Positions 9,876-22,300 of a stretch of 64,000 nt of DNA are shown one piece after another. This stretch comes from Podospora pseudocomata (taxonomy: Eukaryota; Ascomycota; Sordariomycetes; Sordariales; Podosporaceae). Under the pieces are notes generated by a model that saw only the letters and a program-made list of their open reading frames with translations, searched no databases and was not told the origin of the DNA. A program made the position numbers and the translations under genes. Each line of letters starts with the position of its first letter. Positions within the stretch are counted from its first letter, which is position 1. Location of the stretch: positions 930,001 through 994,000 of the forward strand of contig NW_026946364.1 of assembly GCF_035222375.1 (NCBI RefSeq). Reading direction: 5' to 3'.

Positions 9876-12800
9876 ATGGCGAACCTTATCTTCGCTCACT
9901 CGAGCGCGCCACTCCGGACAATTCAGGAGATCCAGTTTGGTCTGCTGTCGCCGGATGAAATCAAGGCCATGAGCGTAGCCCACATCGTCTATCCTGAGAC
10001 TATGGATGAGACGAGAACCAAGCCACGCGATGGTGGTCTCAACGACCCTCTACTCGGCTCAGTAGACCGACAATTCAAATGCAAGACATGTACCGAAAAC
10101 ATGTCAGAGTGCCCAGGGCATTTCGGACACATCGAACTGGCCCGCCCAGTCTACCATCCAGGATTCATCAAACGGACAAAGAAATTGCTGGAAATCGTCT
10201 GCCATAACTGTAGCAAGGTTTTGGCTGATAGAGTTCGTGCATTCTGAATTCGGGATTATCCATTGTGCTTGTGCTAACGCCTTCATAGAGTGATCCTGCT
10301 TACGCCGCGGCTATGAAGATTCGCGACCCCAAAACTCGCTTCAAGCGTGTGTGGGACATCTGCAAAGCGAAGCGCGTTTGTGATAACCTTGCGCCGCAGA
10401 AACCCGAAGATGGCTCGTATGATCCCAACGTGGGCCCAGCTGATGGTGGTCACGGAGGTTGCGGCAATACCCAGCCCGTTGTGCGTCAGCAGGCTCTGAC
10501 TCTGTATGCCATGGTCGAGCACAAGGACGACGAAGGTGTGAAGACCAAGGAGAAGAAGGTTCTTACACCCGAGATGACTCTCAACATCTTCCGTCGCATG
10601 TCAGAGGACGAGATGGTCGATATCGGTCTCAACATTTCCCAAGCCCGTCCCGAGTGGATGATCATCACAGTTCTTCCCGTGCCCCCGCCGCCAGTGCGTC
10701 CTAGCATTTCTATGGACGGTACTGGCACCGGTATGCGCAACGAAGACGATTTGACGTACAAACTTGGCGATATCATTCGCGCCAACGGCAACGTCAGACA
10801 GGCCATCTCAGAAGGCTCCCCCCAGCACATCATCACGGATTATGAGAATCTTCTCCAGTACCACGTCGCCACCTATATGGACAACGACATTGCTGGTCAG
10901 CCACAAGCTCTGCAAAAGAGCGGCCGTCCAGTGAAAGCCATCCGCGCGCGTCTCAAGGGCAAAGAAGGTCGTCTGAGAGGTAACTTGATGGGAAAGCGAG
11001 TCGACTTCTCGGCCCGTACTGTCATCACGGGTGATGCCAACATTTCTCTGGATGAAGTCGGTGTCCCACGCAGCATTGCCCGCACCCTCACCTTCCCCGA
11101 GACCGTCACTCCCTACAACATTGAGAAGCTGACCGGCTATGTCAAAAATGGGCCGAACGAACATCCCGGTGCCAAGTACGTAATCAGGTCGGACGGGACG
11201 CGTATCGATCTTCGCCATCACAAGCGTGCGGGAGCTCTGCAGCTGGAGTACGGGTGGAAAGTCGAGCGTCATTTGATCGACGGTGACTTTATCATCTTCA
11301 ACCGTCAGCCCTCTCTCCACAAGGAGTCCATGATGGGTCACAGAGTGCGCGTCATGCCCTACTCTACTTTCCGCCTGAATTTGTCCGTCACATCGCCCTA
11401 CAACGCCGATTTCGACGGTGATGAAATGAACTTGCACGTTCCGCAGACCGAGGAGACACGTGCTGAAGTCAAGGAGCTGTGCATGGTTCCTCTCAACATC
11501 GTCTCTCCCCAGCGTAACGGCCCGCTCATGGGTATCGTCCAGGATACACTGGCCGGCGTATACAAGCTCACTCGTCGCGACACCTTCCTCACCAAAGAAC
11601 AGGTGATGGACGTCATGATGTGGGTCCCAGACTGGGATGGAGTCATTCCCCTTCCTGCTATCTGGAAGCCTAGGCCCCGGTGGACTGGCAAGCAGATCAT
11701 CAGCATGGTGATTCCCAGCATTATCAACCTTGCCATGGGTGCCGATGGCGAAGAGAGGGACGCCCCGCTTAAGGACGAGGGTCTCCTGATTCAGCAAGGT
11801 CAGCTCATCTACGGCTTGCTCACCAAGAAGAGTGTCGGTGCTGCTGGAGGCGGCATCATTCATCTGTGCTACAATGAGTTGGGCCCCTCCGGTGCCATGG
11901 ACTTCTTGAACGGGTGCCAGAGAGTTGTCAATTATTGGCTTCTCCACTGCGGCCACAGCATTGGTATCGGTGACACCATTCCCGATGACAAGACCATTGA
12001 GCTCATTGAAAAGCACATCAATGACGAGAAGGCCGTGGTCGCCAAGCTTACCAAGATGGCCACTGAAAACCAGCTCGAGGCTCTCCCGGGTATGAACGTC
12101 CGTGAGACGTTCGAGAACAAGGTGTCGGCTGCCTTGAATACGGCTCGTGACAAGGCCGGTACGTCTACCGAGAAGAGTTTGAAGGATCTCAACAATGCCG
12201 TCACCATGGCTCGTTCGGGTTCCAAGGGCTCTTCCATCAATATCTCCCAAATGACAGCGTTGGTCGGTCAGCAGATTGTCGAAGGAAAGCGCATTCCCTT
12301 CGGCTTCAAATACCGCACCCTCCCTCATTTCACCAAGGATGATTACTCCCCCGAGGCTCGCGGTTTCGTCGAGAACTCGTATCTCCGTGGCTTGACTCCT
12401 TCGGAATTTTTCTTCCATGCCATGGCTGGTAGAGAAGGTTTGATCGATACTGCAGTCAAGACAGCCGAGACCGGTTACATTCAGCGTCGCTTGGTCAAGG
12501 CTCTTGAAGACGCTGAGGCGCATTACGATGGTACGGTGCGCAACTCGCTGGGTGATATCATTCAGTTCGTGTACGGTGAGGATGGCCTTGATGGTATTGC
12601 CATTGAAAAGCAAAAGGTCGACCACATGAACTTGAACAACGCCAAGTTCGACAAGCGCTTCCGTCTCGACGTGATGGACGAGACAAGCTCTGCTGCCGCT
12701 CTGGACGCCCTGGAATATGGCCGAGAGATGGTCAGCGATCCTGCCGTCCAGTCGCTTTTGGATGAGGAATATGAGCAGCTTCTTGCCGACCGGAAGCAAG

Positions 12801-15266
12801 TCCGTGAAATCAACCGCAAGAAGAAGGACGATGACAGCATGCAGCTGCCTCTCAACATTGGCCGTATTATTGATACTGCCAAGAAGCTCTTCAAGGTTGA
12901 CAGCACCCAGCGCAGCGACCTGACTCCCAAGGATGTCATTCCTGCTGTGCAGGCCTTGCTTGCTCGCATGGTGGTAGTTAGAGGCGAGGATGAATTGTCC
13001 AGAGAAGCTGATTACAACGCCACCATTCTCTTCAAGATTCAGATTCGCTCTCGTCTTGCGTTCAAGCGCCTGGCTGTTGAGCAGCGGCTCAACAAGCTCG
13101 CCTTCGACCATGTTCTTGGTGAGCTCGAAAACCGTTGGTCCCGGTCCATGGTCTCTCCTGGTGAGATGGTTGGCGTGTTGGCTGCCCAGTCCATTGGTGA
13201 GCCTGCCACCCAGATGACGTTGAACACCTTCCATTTCGCTGGTGTTTCTTCTAAGAACGTCACCCTCGGTGTACCGCGTCTCAAGGAAATCCTCAACGTT
13301 GCCAAGGACATCAAGACTCCGTCCATGGTTGTCTACCTTGACAAGGAGAGAGCTACGCAAGAAGACGCCAAGTCGATGCGTAACTTGGTTGAGCACACCA
13401 GTCTGAGATCCGTCACAGCCATGACTGAGATCTACTACGACCCCGATATCACTTCCACTGTCATCCCCGAGGATTTCGATCTCGTCGAGTCCTACTTCCT
13501 TATTCCCGACACCTCTGACTCGCAGCCCATCGATAGTCAATCCCGCTGGCTACTCAGAATCATGCTCGATCGTCAAAAGATGCTTGACAAGGGCTTGCGT
13601 GTGGAGGATGTTGCCGCTGCTATCAAACAGGAGTACAAGAAGGATGTCGCGGTTATTTTCAGTGACAACAACGCCGAGGAGATGGTTGTTCGTATCCGCG
13701 TCATTCGCCAGAACGATGACAAGGATGCTGACGGTAACACTATCATCGAGGATGACGTTATGCTGAAGCGTCTGGAGAAGCATCTGCTTGACTCTTGTAC
13801 CCTCCGTGGCGTTGAAGGCATCGAGCGTGCTTTCCTAAACAAGACCGCCAGATTGCTCGAACTCCCCGACGGATCGCAAACGGCCAACAAGGACAAGGAG
13901 CCAGCCTGCGAGGAGTGGTATCTTGATACCCAGGGTACGGCCCTTAGAGAGGTCTTGACGGTTGAGGGTGTTGACACTACTCGCACCTACACCAACGACC
14001 TGTACCAGGTTGTCGATGTGTTTGGAATCGAAGCTGCTCGCTCGGCTCTCATGGCTGAGTTGACGCAAGTGCTTGCCTTCGACGGTTCCTATGTCAACCA
14101 TCGCCATTTGGCTCTATTGGTCGATGTCATGACCTATCGCGGCAGCATTGCTGCCGTGACTCGTCATGGTATCAATCGCGCTGATACTGGTGCGCTCATG
14201 CGTTGCTCTTTCGAGGAGACTGTCGAGATTCTTCTCGAAGCCGCTGCGGTTGGTGAGCTTGACGACTGCCGCGGTATTTCCGAGAACGTCATGCTTGGTC
14301 AGATGGCGCCCATGGGTACTGGTCACTTTGAGGTTCTTCTCGACCCCAAGATGCTGGAGACTGTCATCTCTGATAACTCTCGCATGGGTCTCATGGCTGG
14401 CATGACCATCAAGGGTAACCAGCTTGAGGGTGCCGCGACCCCCTACGACACAGGTTCACCTATGGCTGATAACGGCTACCTTGGCGGGTCTTACTCCCCA
14501 ACCATGGGTAACTTCTCCCCTATTGTGGGCAATGAATCCGGTGGCCCGCCTGGGTTCGCATCTGAATACGGTGGTGGCGGGTATGGTTCCAGCTCGGTCA
14601 ACCCGTATGCTACAAGCCCTGGGCGACCTACGAGTCCCTTCACTACCTCCCCGACGTCGCCTTTCAGCTACGGTTACTCCCCGACGTCGCCTGCTGCTGG
14701 GTATTCCCCCACCTCTCCGCTCATCGACGCCGGCGGTCGGTTTGCTTCGAGTCCTCAGTTCAGCCCGTCCTCGCCGTCTTTCTCGCCAACGTCGCCTATG
14801 CTTCGTCCAGGGAGCCCAACAAGCCCCAGCTACAGCCCGACTTCGCCGAGCTATTCTCCTGCGTCTCCGGCTGCCACCCGTCACTACTCCCCGACATCGC
14901 CCGCGCAGTTCCAGTCACCGACCTCGCCGTCGTACTCGCCGACGAGTCCGAGCTACAGCCCAGCGTCCCCTGCGTTCCAGGCCACGTCGCCATCATACTC
15001 GCCGGCGTCGCCCAACTGGTCGCCCACGTCGCCAGATGCTTACTCGCCGACAAGCCCCACCTTCCAGCGCTCTCCCGGGCAGCAAATGTCTCCAACCAGC
15101 CCTGGGTATTCACCAACGTCTCCTAGCTTCTCTCCCAGAACGCCGGGTCGCGCCGCGGGAAGTGGTGGTGATCAATAGTATGTTTTTTTCTTGCCAACAA
15201 TCACATTCATATCGGAATGCTAACAATACACTTTTCAGCTCGCCTACCTCCCCCACGAATGACTGA
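9876..15266 (+). CDS. RPB1: RPB1: largest subunit of RNA polymerase II, 3 exons
   Basis: Catalytic subunit of nuclear RNA polymerase II. Exons 9876-10232, 10289-15177 and 15239-15266 give 1,757 aa, the normal length. The clamp zinc site is at C69, C72, C79, H82. The catalytic metal-A loop [10 protein letters not shown] lies at residues 491-500. The bridge-helix region ([20 protein letters not shown]) is near 820 and the trigger-loop region ([12 protein letters not shown]) near 1094. From about residue 1518 follows a C-terminal domain of diverged YSPTSPS heptads. Intron 1 has an unusual GTTCGT donor. Intron 2 (GTATGT, GCTAAC, CAG) joins TA to C to make Tyr, so the protein ends ...[11 protein letters not shown]. 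Without that splice translation would stop at the TAG at 15176, which lies across the exon-intron junction. Confidence 0.97.
14484..15264 (+). repeat. RPB1 C-terminal domain heptad repeats
   Basis: Tandem 21-nt coding repeats for variants of YSPTSPS, many with Ala, Phe or missing Tyr ([24 protein letters not shown]) and spacer residues between units, as is common in filamentous ascomycetes. The final heptad is split off on the 28-nt last exon. Confidence 0.9.
15239..15266 (+). other. Terminal 28-nt micro-exon of RPB1
   Basis: After a CTTTTCAG acceptor this exon supplies the third base of Tyr and SPTSPTND-stop. The phase fits the GTATGT donor at 15178, and a GCTAAC branch-like site lies 20 nt upstream. 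The recovered YSPTSP heptad plus short tail strongly supports the splice. Confidence 0.9.
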
Positions 15267-16037
15267 GTTCACACTCTAACATCCCAACCGGCTGAGCAAA
15301 GACACGCTTAGGCACCATCTCGGGCACAGGTCTGCCTCGAGATTCGGAGAGAACGCATGGCGAGAGGAAACGAAAACGAAGAGAAAAAAGGGGGCGCGAT
15401 TCATCTGCATTATTTTCTTGCGCTACCCTTTCTTTTTCTCGCGTTGTGTTTGTTGCTACTATTAATTGTATTTTTTTTTTGGCGATATATATGGGAAAGC
15501 GCGTAGAGTTCGTCATTCAGCTCTTTTTTCTTCAGTTTCGGTTCGCGTTTGGCTTTTATACCGTTACACAACACGCGCGCAACAAACGAACTCCCATCAC
15601 CGCCGCCATTGCTTGTTTAGATTATCAGGCGTGGGGCCTATGGGAAGGGAGGAAGGGTATGAAAAAAGAAGGGGAGGGGGGTACATAAACTGAGATTGCT
15701 TGTTTTTTTGCTCGGAGGGAATGGGATGGATGGATGGGAGGCGGGTTGGGGAAGGGAGGGGATATTGGTGATGAACTTGGGTGGCTGTGTAGTAATGATC
15801 ATTTTGTATCATAAAAATCAACCAAGGGGGAAACATGACAAATTTTACTTGCTGTCTTGTTGGTGAATTAGTAAAAAGTTGAACAAAAAAAAAACAGGTG
15901 TTTGTATGCAACTATCAGGTGTTTGTTTTGATGGCTGTGGTACAATTATGGTGTGTGGGGTGTGGTGGTCGAGTTGGGCAGTGATGATGACTGAGCTTTG
16001 TGGTGCAGCCGTGGCGGGTTATTTGCGGCCGCGAGTG

Positions 16038-16058
16038 TGGTGGTGGTGGTGGTGGTGG
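16038..16058. repeat. (TGG)7 microsatellite
   Basis: Seven perfect TGG triplets in non-coding DNA downstream of RPB1. Confidence 0.9.
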
Positions 16059-16231
16059 CGTCGATGAGAAGACAGTCTTGTGCTGATGTGTATAAGTTGA
16101 TAGGTTGGATGGAAGAGGTTGTTTTTCTTGCACAGCCTTTTTTCTTTCCGGTGGTTCCCTATCAGGCAGACATACATAAGGTATACAGCATATGGAGTCC
16201 AAACATCGCACAACCACACTCACAGTAGCAG

Positions 16232-16232
16232 C

Positions 16233-16329
<97 letters not shown>
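16232..16329. repeat. (CAA)n microsatellite, about 32 copies
   Basis: A nearly 100-nt uninterrupted CAA/AAC tract, preceded by CAGTAGCAG. It is the longest perfect simple repeat in the window and lies about 1 kb past the RPB1 stop, outside any credible gene. It would read as poly-Asn, poly-Gln or poly-Thr on this strand and poly-Val or poly-Leu-Cys type on the other, which explains the spurious low-complexity frames there. Confidence 0.95.
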
Positions 16330-18730
16330 GGCAATTACAGTTATGCATAGACTTTTAAAATAATAAAAAAATGGAGTTGATGCCTATCTGAGCCGTATGT
16401 AATTGAAGTGATGTGGGTGAGGCTGTGGAAAACCACCACCCCATCGATATATTGAGTTTCTGGCACAGTCAAAAGTCATATGCACGTCTGTCGGCCAGGT
16501 ACTCCCTGAATAACAGGCTCTGTGTTCAGGTAAGAACCCTGGTTGCCTTGTCGTCGTCCCAATCCAAGCATGCCCGTTTCTTGACTCACCAACGTTTCGA
16601 TGCAAGCATGCGCGCACGATTCTCAACTGGGCACTTCTTCATCGAGGATGGCCAAAACGGAGGTCGGCTGTGCAATGGTGTGTCTCTAGTATCAACCCCC
16701 ATCCATGACGCTTCATCAGCACTACTGTGGAACACTCCATCACTGTCGTGTCTACTCGAGACGACATCCACACTGCGCCATGCTCGGTATCGCTTCCCAA
16801 CCCCCATCCCTTCAGCCCTATGCCCCCTTTTCTTGTCTTCACTATCTGCCCGTTCGGGGCAAAGAATCTGCAGTTGGATCGTAAACATCACTAATTACCG
16901 CTTACGCGTGGAGCACATCCGGGCAGTGCTCTGCTGTTCATCATCGCTTCAGCGTAGACTAGCACCAACTGATATTGAAACTTGTGGAGCATCTGCAGTG
17001 ACGGCCCGGACGGCAACGCAAGTAGCGCGGTGCGCGAGTGACCTTTGATCATGTACTCGGGACCACTTCTGCACATAGCCCAGATGATCAAGTGGATCAC
17101 CCTGATTTCTTCATCTCAGAGCCCCTTGAAACCCATGGCAAGGAAAATGCAGTTGCAGTCACGGTACCTGCTTCTTCATCAGCCTTGTCGACGTCACTTG
17201 GTTTGAAAGGCTGACCGATAGGGCGAACCAATGGCTTCTCCTCCTGTGATCACGGCTCCTGATTTCCAAGATAGGGGTAGCCCAGCAGGTGAGAGAGGAG
17301 GTGATAACACAGCAACGGGCTGCTACATTGCCCCCCACGATGTGAGATCACTCACAGAATACCTTCTGCGGCCGCTCAGACGTGTAGAGGATCTGACCTT
17401 TGTCGATATTCAGTAGAGTCAGGTTACTCCGTCACAGGAGAGCCGATATCCAGCCCTGTGATTTGCCGGCCCGTATAGACTCTTTGCACGCAGGTGCGAG
17501 CCGGTGGCACCTTGGGTAAGGAGCGGATGCACGAGAAGCACCTGATGCGGAACCTGATCTGGCCCGTGGCTATGCTCCGGTCGTCGACGGCGATCAGATC
17601 AGTGGATAGCCAAGTCGTAACCAACGGGAGGGCGTCTTCTGAAACAAGACGACGGGCATATCGGAAGCTCTCCGGGCCCCAAGAACACTCGGTACGGGAG
17701 AGGAGTGGAGCCATCTCGTTGCTGTTCATCAGGGAATGGTCCGGTGTTACTATGGCGGAGGCTGAGCATTCACCTCTTGACGAGATCGTGGGTATGGGGT
17801 TGGTGTGCCTGGAACGACGGTCATTGCAATGTATGAGCTCCTAATTCTTCCACCCTCACTGGTCGATATTAGCTTGGCCCTACATGATCTTGAGAGTGGA
17901 GTCTTAATTTCCTGGAAATGGGATCGATGGAGGTTCCCTCCTCCCACCATAGTGTGGAAGAGGAGGGGGGTGGCAAGTCTTGGTATTGTGATTCCCTTCC
18001 TTGGTGGGGATGGTATGGTGCGCTGCATGCCCGACACAGTCTAGAGGAAGCAGCATACCTGCAGAAACCTGAGTCAGTCATCGATCTCGCGAGGGAATGG
18101 CCAAGGCAACCAGGCATGCAAAGAGGTAGATCATAGGGACGAATAGAGGACGGCCAAGGGTGAAAGAAGAGACCCAGCCGCGTGGGTAGGATCCAATGTA
18201 CGTCGGCGGGGCAGTGGCCAATTTGAGAAGATTGTATAGTCCGTCATGGGTTCTCGGTGGACAGATGAACGAGGTATGAGACAATATGGACGGGTCACTG
18301 ACCTGAAACGGCTGAGGTAGCCTCGTGGGTGCTAATAGTTGACTTGGTGGTGCCGTGGCATACCGGAGACATCGTGATTGGTCAATGGACATTAACAACT
18401 CATTTGACTATGCCGGATCAGCAACTGGGCTGGTCTTGGTGCCGACATCCCTTTTCAGAATTTGGTGAGGAAGAGGCTCAAGTGGAGTTGTAGAAAAGTG
18501 GTTGTACTGTGATATGGTGCTCAGCCTTGCGTTTTGTGACGCGTTGTGACCGTGGCCGCATTGGCAGAGACCTAGCTCGCACAGCCTCATTGGAACCTGT
18601 AAGAAGAATGATGTAGAAACAGAAAGTAAGCAGGCAAATGATAATGATGAAGAGAAAATTTCGGTCATGCCCGGTGAGCACAAGATGGTGTACCCAAATA
18701 TGATGAGGTTTAGAAGCTTGGTGGAGGAAG

Positions 18731-18752
18731 TGGTGGTGGTGGTGGTGGTGGT
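18731..18752. repeat. (TGG)7 microsatellite
   Basis: Second perfect TGG tract in the gene desert, non-coding. Confidence 0.9.
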
Positions 18753-19302
18753 CGTTGACGTTTGACAGAAGACAAGACGTCGTTTGCTCAAGTGCAGCCG
18801 GGGGCCAAAATGTCTCAGCCAATTGCTGTCGGCCGCCTTGCAGATGAAAGCAAGGGGGTGGGAAATGTGGTGCTCACTGGTAGGAAATTGCATGTATTGG
18901 GGCACTACTGCAGTGCACGAGCCACTGATCCAAGCTGTCGGTAACAAATCATATCTGGGCATGGCTGCCTACCCCTGTCTAGATTCAATGTTGCATCATT
19001 GTGGTGGCTGTGAACCTGAAAGGGGAGAGCGAACGCATCGAACATTCCATATCCAGTTAACAAGAAGCCAAACATGCGGCCACGTCGAGATAGAATCAAG
19101 GATACCCTCAGTCTGTTCAGGCCCAAAATGTAGCCATAGTAGCAGTCCTCCAGAGCGTGTGTCATCTATCACTTATTCAAATAGACTGGCTGCCTCTCGG
19201 CCGATAGCAAGGCAGGTTCCTCTCCAGATAATCAAATCCATTTCAGTGATCGGCCTGAGCGGTTTCATGCCTCGGGGACCAGCGAAGGAGGCCCGACAAC
19301 CG

Positions 19303-19335
19303 GCAGGCAAAGCAGCTGGCAGGCAAGGAGCTGGT
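19303..19335. repeat. Short imperfect direct repeat
   Basis: Two adjacent copies of GGCAGGCAA(A/-)G-(C/G)AGCT, about 16 bp each. Probably a local slippage duplication. Confidence 0.5.
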
Positions 19336-22300
19336 GTTGTTGGTGACAGCGCAGGAGAGCGGCATTCAGCATCGGTAGCGTCGTGGCTTTGCTTTGCGGG
19401 CTTGCAGTTCAACCGTGTCCCTTTCATGGCAGACATATCAAAAACATTTGCTGCATCTCGCAGTACTATGTAGATGCCAAAGCACTTTGGTGAGGGGGAA
19501 ATCGGACGATTACCTAGGGAAGCATGGAAAGTGGGGCCGGATGCCCCTTGTCGCTTGCGGCACGCAACGTCCAAGTCGATCGCCCCTGTTTCCCCACAGG
19601 GCCGTTGACGCCCCCGCAGACCCTTTCAGGGAAACCGATTGGACACAAGATCTACAGATCAACTGAGCCACTCGCGCTTAACAAACATGGCCGCCTCTTG
19701 TGCTCTGTGTGAATTGGGCCAGTAAGAGAGCCAGCAGCTCTTTCCGTCGCTTGTTACGTGCCCGCTAATTCTAGAGGGTGCACGGCAACGAGCTTCTATT
19801 TGTCAACACCAACTGCAGAGTGTCAACGCGAGAGCCGCGAAGGCGAGCTTCTTGCCGTGGACGACAAGCATGGTCAGGGGCCGCCCCGAGGTCTTTGCGT
19901 TTTCCACTTGCTCTGTTGAACTGGTGTGTTGGCTCCGGTGATGAGATATCGTGTGTGTACGAGAGCAACGAAGACACGCCAGCGCAACCTGAGTCGGGGA
20001 GTTTAGGCGTGAGACGTCGGGCAGAGGCTTGTTGCTTCCGTCGGACAACCTTGTTTTCGGCCATTTTTCTCGGCAGTCGCAGGAGGACGACAGCATGTCG
20101 TGTACCATTGGGGACTTTCCATGGCATCTGTTCTCTTGCATCTGTATCCCGTTTTTGAGAGCCAAGGATCGTCCACCTGTGTGGGTATGACGGCATGGGA
20201 TAGGTGGTGTAAGTCGCTGTGTTTATCAACAGCTCTGAACCCTTGCATCTCGTGATTCTGCTCTTTGCCGATTCTGTAGCGAAGCGTTGCATGTACTTCA
20301 TGCGGCATCTTTCCAACGAAAGGCGATAAAGGTATTTTTGGCCCTTGTGAATGTTTGGTATGATTGATGCCAAATGCATGTTACACAACGCTCTGTTACA
20401 CCTGGTTGGTCAGGGCCCGCATCGATAGCTATCCTGAAAATTTCCCTGCTATTGATCTTAGCAACTGAATGCAAGCTTCGAGAAATCCAAGACCCCCAAA
20501 GTTCACAAACCTGGTCGGAGCGAGAGCAAACAAATTGGAGGGGGGGGTTACTGCAGGGGACCTAACAATGTTTCTGGTTCTAGGGAAATCCCGGTGTGAA
20601 CAGGGATAGCTCCAAGGTATCTCGCACCGTTGATTTCGCATTTCGAACACATGGTGAGCCATGACGGCATCTGCAAAGTCCACCGCATCTTGTCACAGCA
20701 AAAAAGCTGGCCAGGCGCGGCTTTTCACACTTGTTCGGGAGCCGGTGCCCGTCTCTGCTGGCGTTTGAGGCGTTAGACTTTTTCTGTCTTACCAAGCCAT
20801 GCTGCCGCAAGACCGTTGCCTTCTCGTATTCTGTCGGCTCCCACAGTTCCTCCCAACGGCGGCGGGAAGTCAAGTGCCACCATGTCGTTCGTGTCTGCGT
20901 GGGCGATCATGCTCGCATGTATCCAGCGGAGGATACATGTAGCATAGGAATGAAGTTGGTGCGGAATCGGATGGATATGGCGGCAGAGTGATGCTAGGTT
21001 AACGGTCTACCGGAACGGGCCAACCGGTGAGCCAGGCAAGCGGACGGCACCGTGTAAGTTGACGGCATGGAGATTGGGGGACGGCGATGAGGGGCAAGAG
21101 GGAGAGAGAACGGTCGTTGCGGCTGATGGAGCTACCCCACAGTCGAGGTCTCAGCGACACACACAGTGACTGGGAGCTCCCTGTCTGTGGATGACTATTG
21201 GGCTTAGCGGTCCCACCTGTAAGGCCGTGATAAGCTTCCAAATTTTTGTGTCGGTCCCACTTGAATTGCCCACGTCTTTGCACGGACCAGTAGATTGACC
21301 CCTCGAGCATGTGTTTTGATGCGCCTCTCGCTCATGTGATGTCCGCTGTCTGCGTCCGTCCGAAGCCATGCCACGCTATGCCAGGCACACGACATCCCCT
21401 TTGCGGTGGAAGCCCTCTGGTTGGCTGGCGCAAAACAGCGGGAAAGAGGCAAAGACGGAGAGCAAAGAAAAAAAGGGTGGGTTCACAGGGAAGACGAAGC
21501 CCCAGCATGTCCCGAGTCCTGGTTACCCCCTTTTTCCCTCGCACCCGCTGGCGTTGCTGTGTTTCGTTCAGTCAGCGTCGAACAGAAGAGCTGTAAAAAT
21601 CCCGCGGCGGAGAATAGAGGTTACAAATGCCAAACAATGGGACCACAAACAGCAGCTGGAGTTCCGGGCGTTGGAACACCAAGTTTTTCCAAGCTGCCTG
21701 AGCTGTTCCGGTGATGCGCACGTGTTTTGTAGAGAAAAGAGAAGAAAGCACGAAACGGTCAAACAAACAATCGGAGAGTTTGAACTATGCGCGTGACCGG
21801 CCGTTGTGTGATACCCGTCGGAAGTGTCAAAGTTGTCAAGCAACGGAAAGCCACCGCAACTGTCGTCAGAATCTTCAAAGACACTCCGTTGCCGGAGTGG
21901 TTGATGTTTTAGAGAAGAAAAGAAGGGGGTGTAATGCTCGTACTTTTTCGTCCATGTGGAACTGGGCGACGTAAGCTGTCGAGGGTGTCACCGAGACTAG
22001 ATTGGTTGTAGTCAGCAAATCCAACGTTGCCGCATCAAGGCAGGCTGAAAGGTTCAAGATGTAGGTTGCTGCTAGAAGCCTGTTGCAAAGTCATGTGGTG
22101 GAACAACAGGGGTTGCGGCGAGGTAGATATCATTTATGCGTGCCAGCATTTGCTGTCTGGGTGTGTCGATTATTGTTATATCTGAGCAATATCAGCTCCA
22201 CGAATTGACCAATGATTCTTCACAACAGGTCAAACAGTCGTGATTAGGCTTGACAAGGTATTAGGCAGGGCTGACATGGGGGGCACAAGTTCGGCAGCGG

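Noticed and set aside
10808-13540. 910-codon open frame antisense to RPB1
   Set aside because: Its length follows from the strong third-position bias of RPB1 codons, which removes stops from one antisense frame. The translation has no domain, and RPB1 itself is unmistakable.
14424-15266. 280-codon Arg/Pro-rich frame overlapping the RPB1 C-terminal domain
   Set aside because: A shifted reading of the heptad repeats; only its last 28 nt are coding, as the RPB1 terminal exon.
15915-16358. Poly-Val and poly-Asn open frames over the CAA repeat
   Set aside because: Produced entirely by the microsatellite; no gene context.
18784-19473. 229-codon open frame in the desert
   Set aside because: Mixed composition with many Cys, Trp and His, no codon bias, no motif, and no promoter or splice context. 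Chance frame in GC-neutral DNA.
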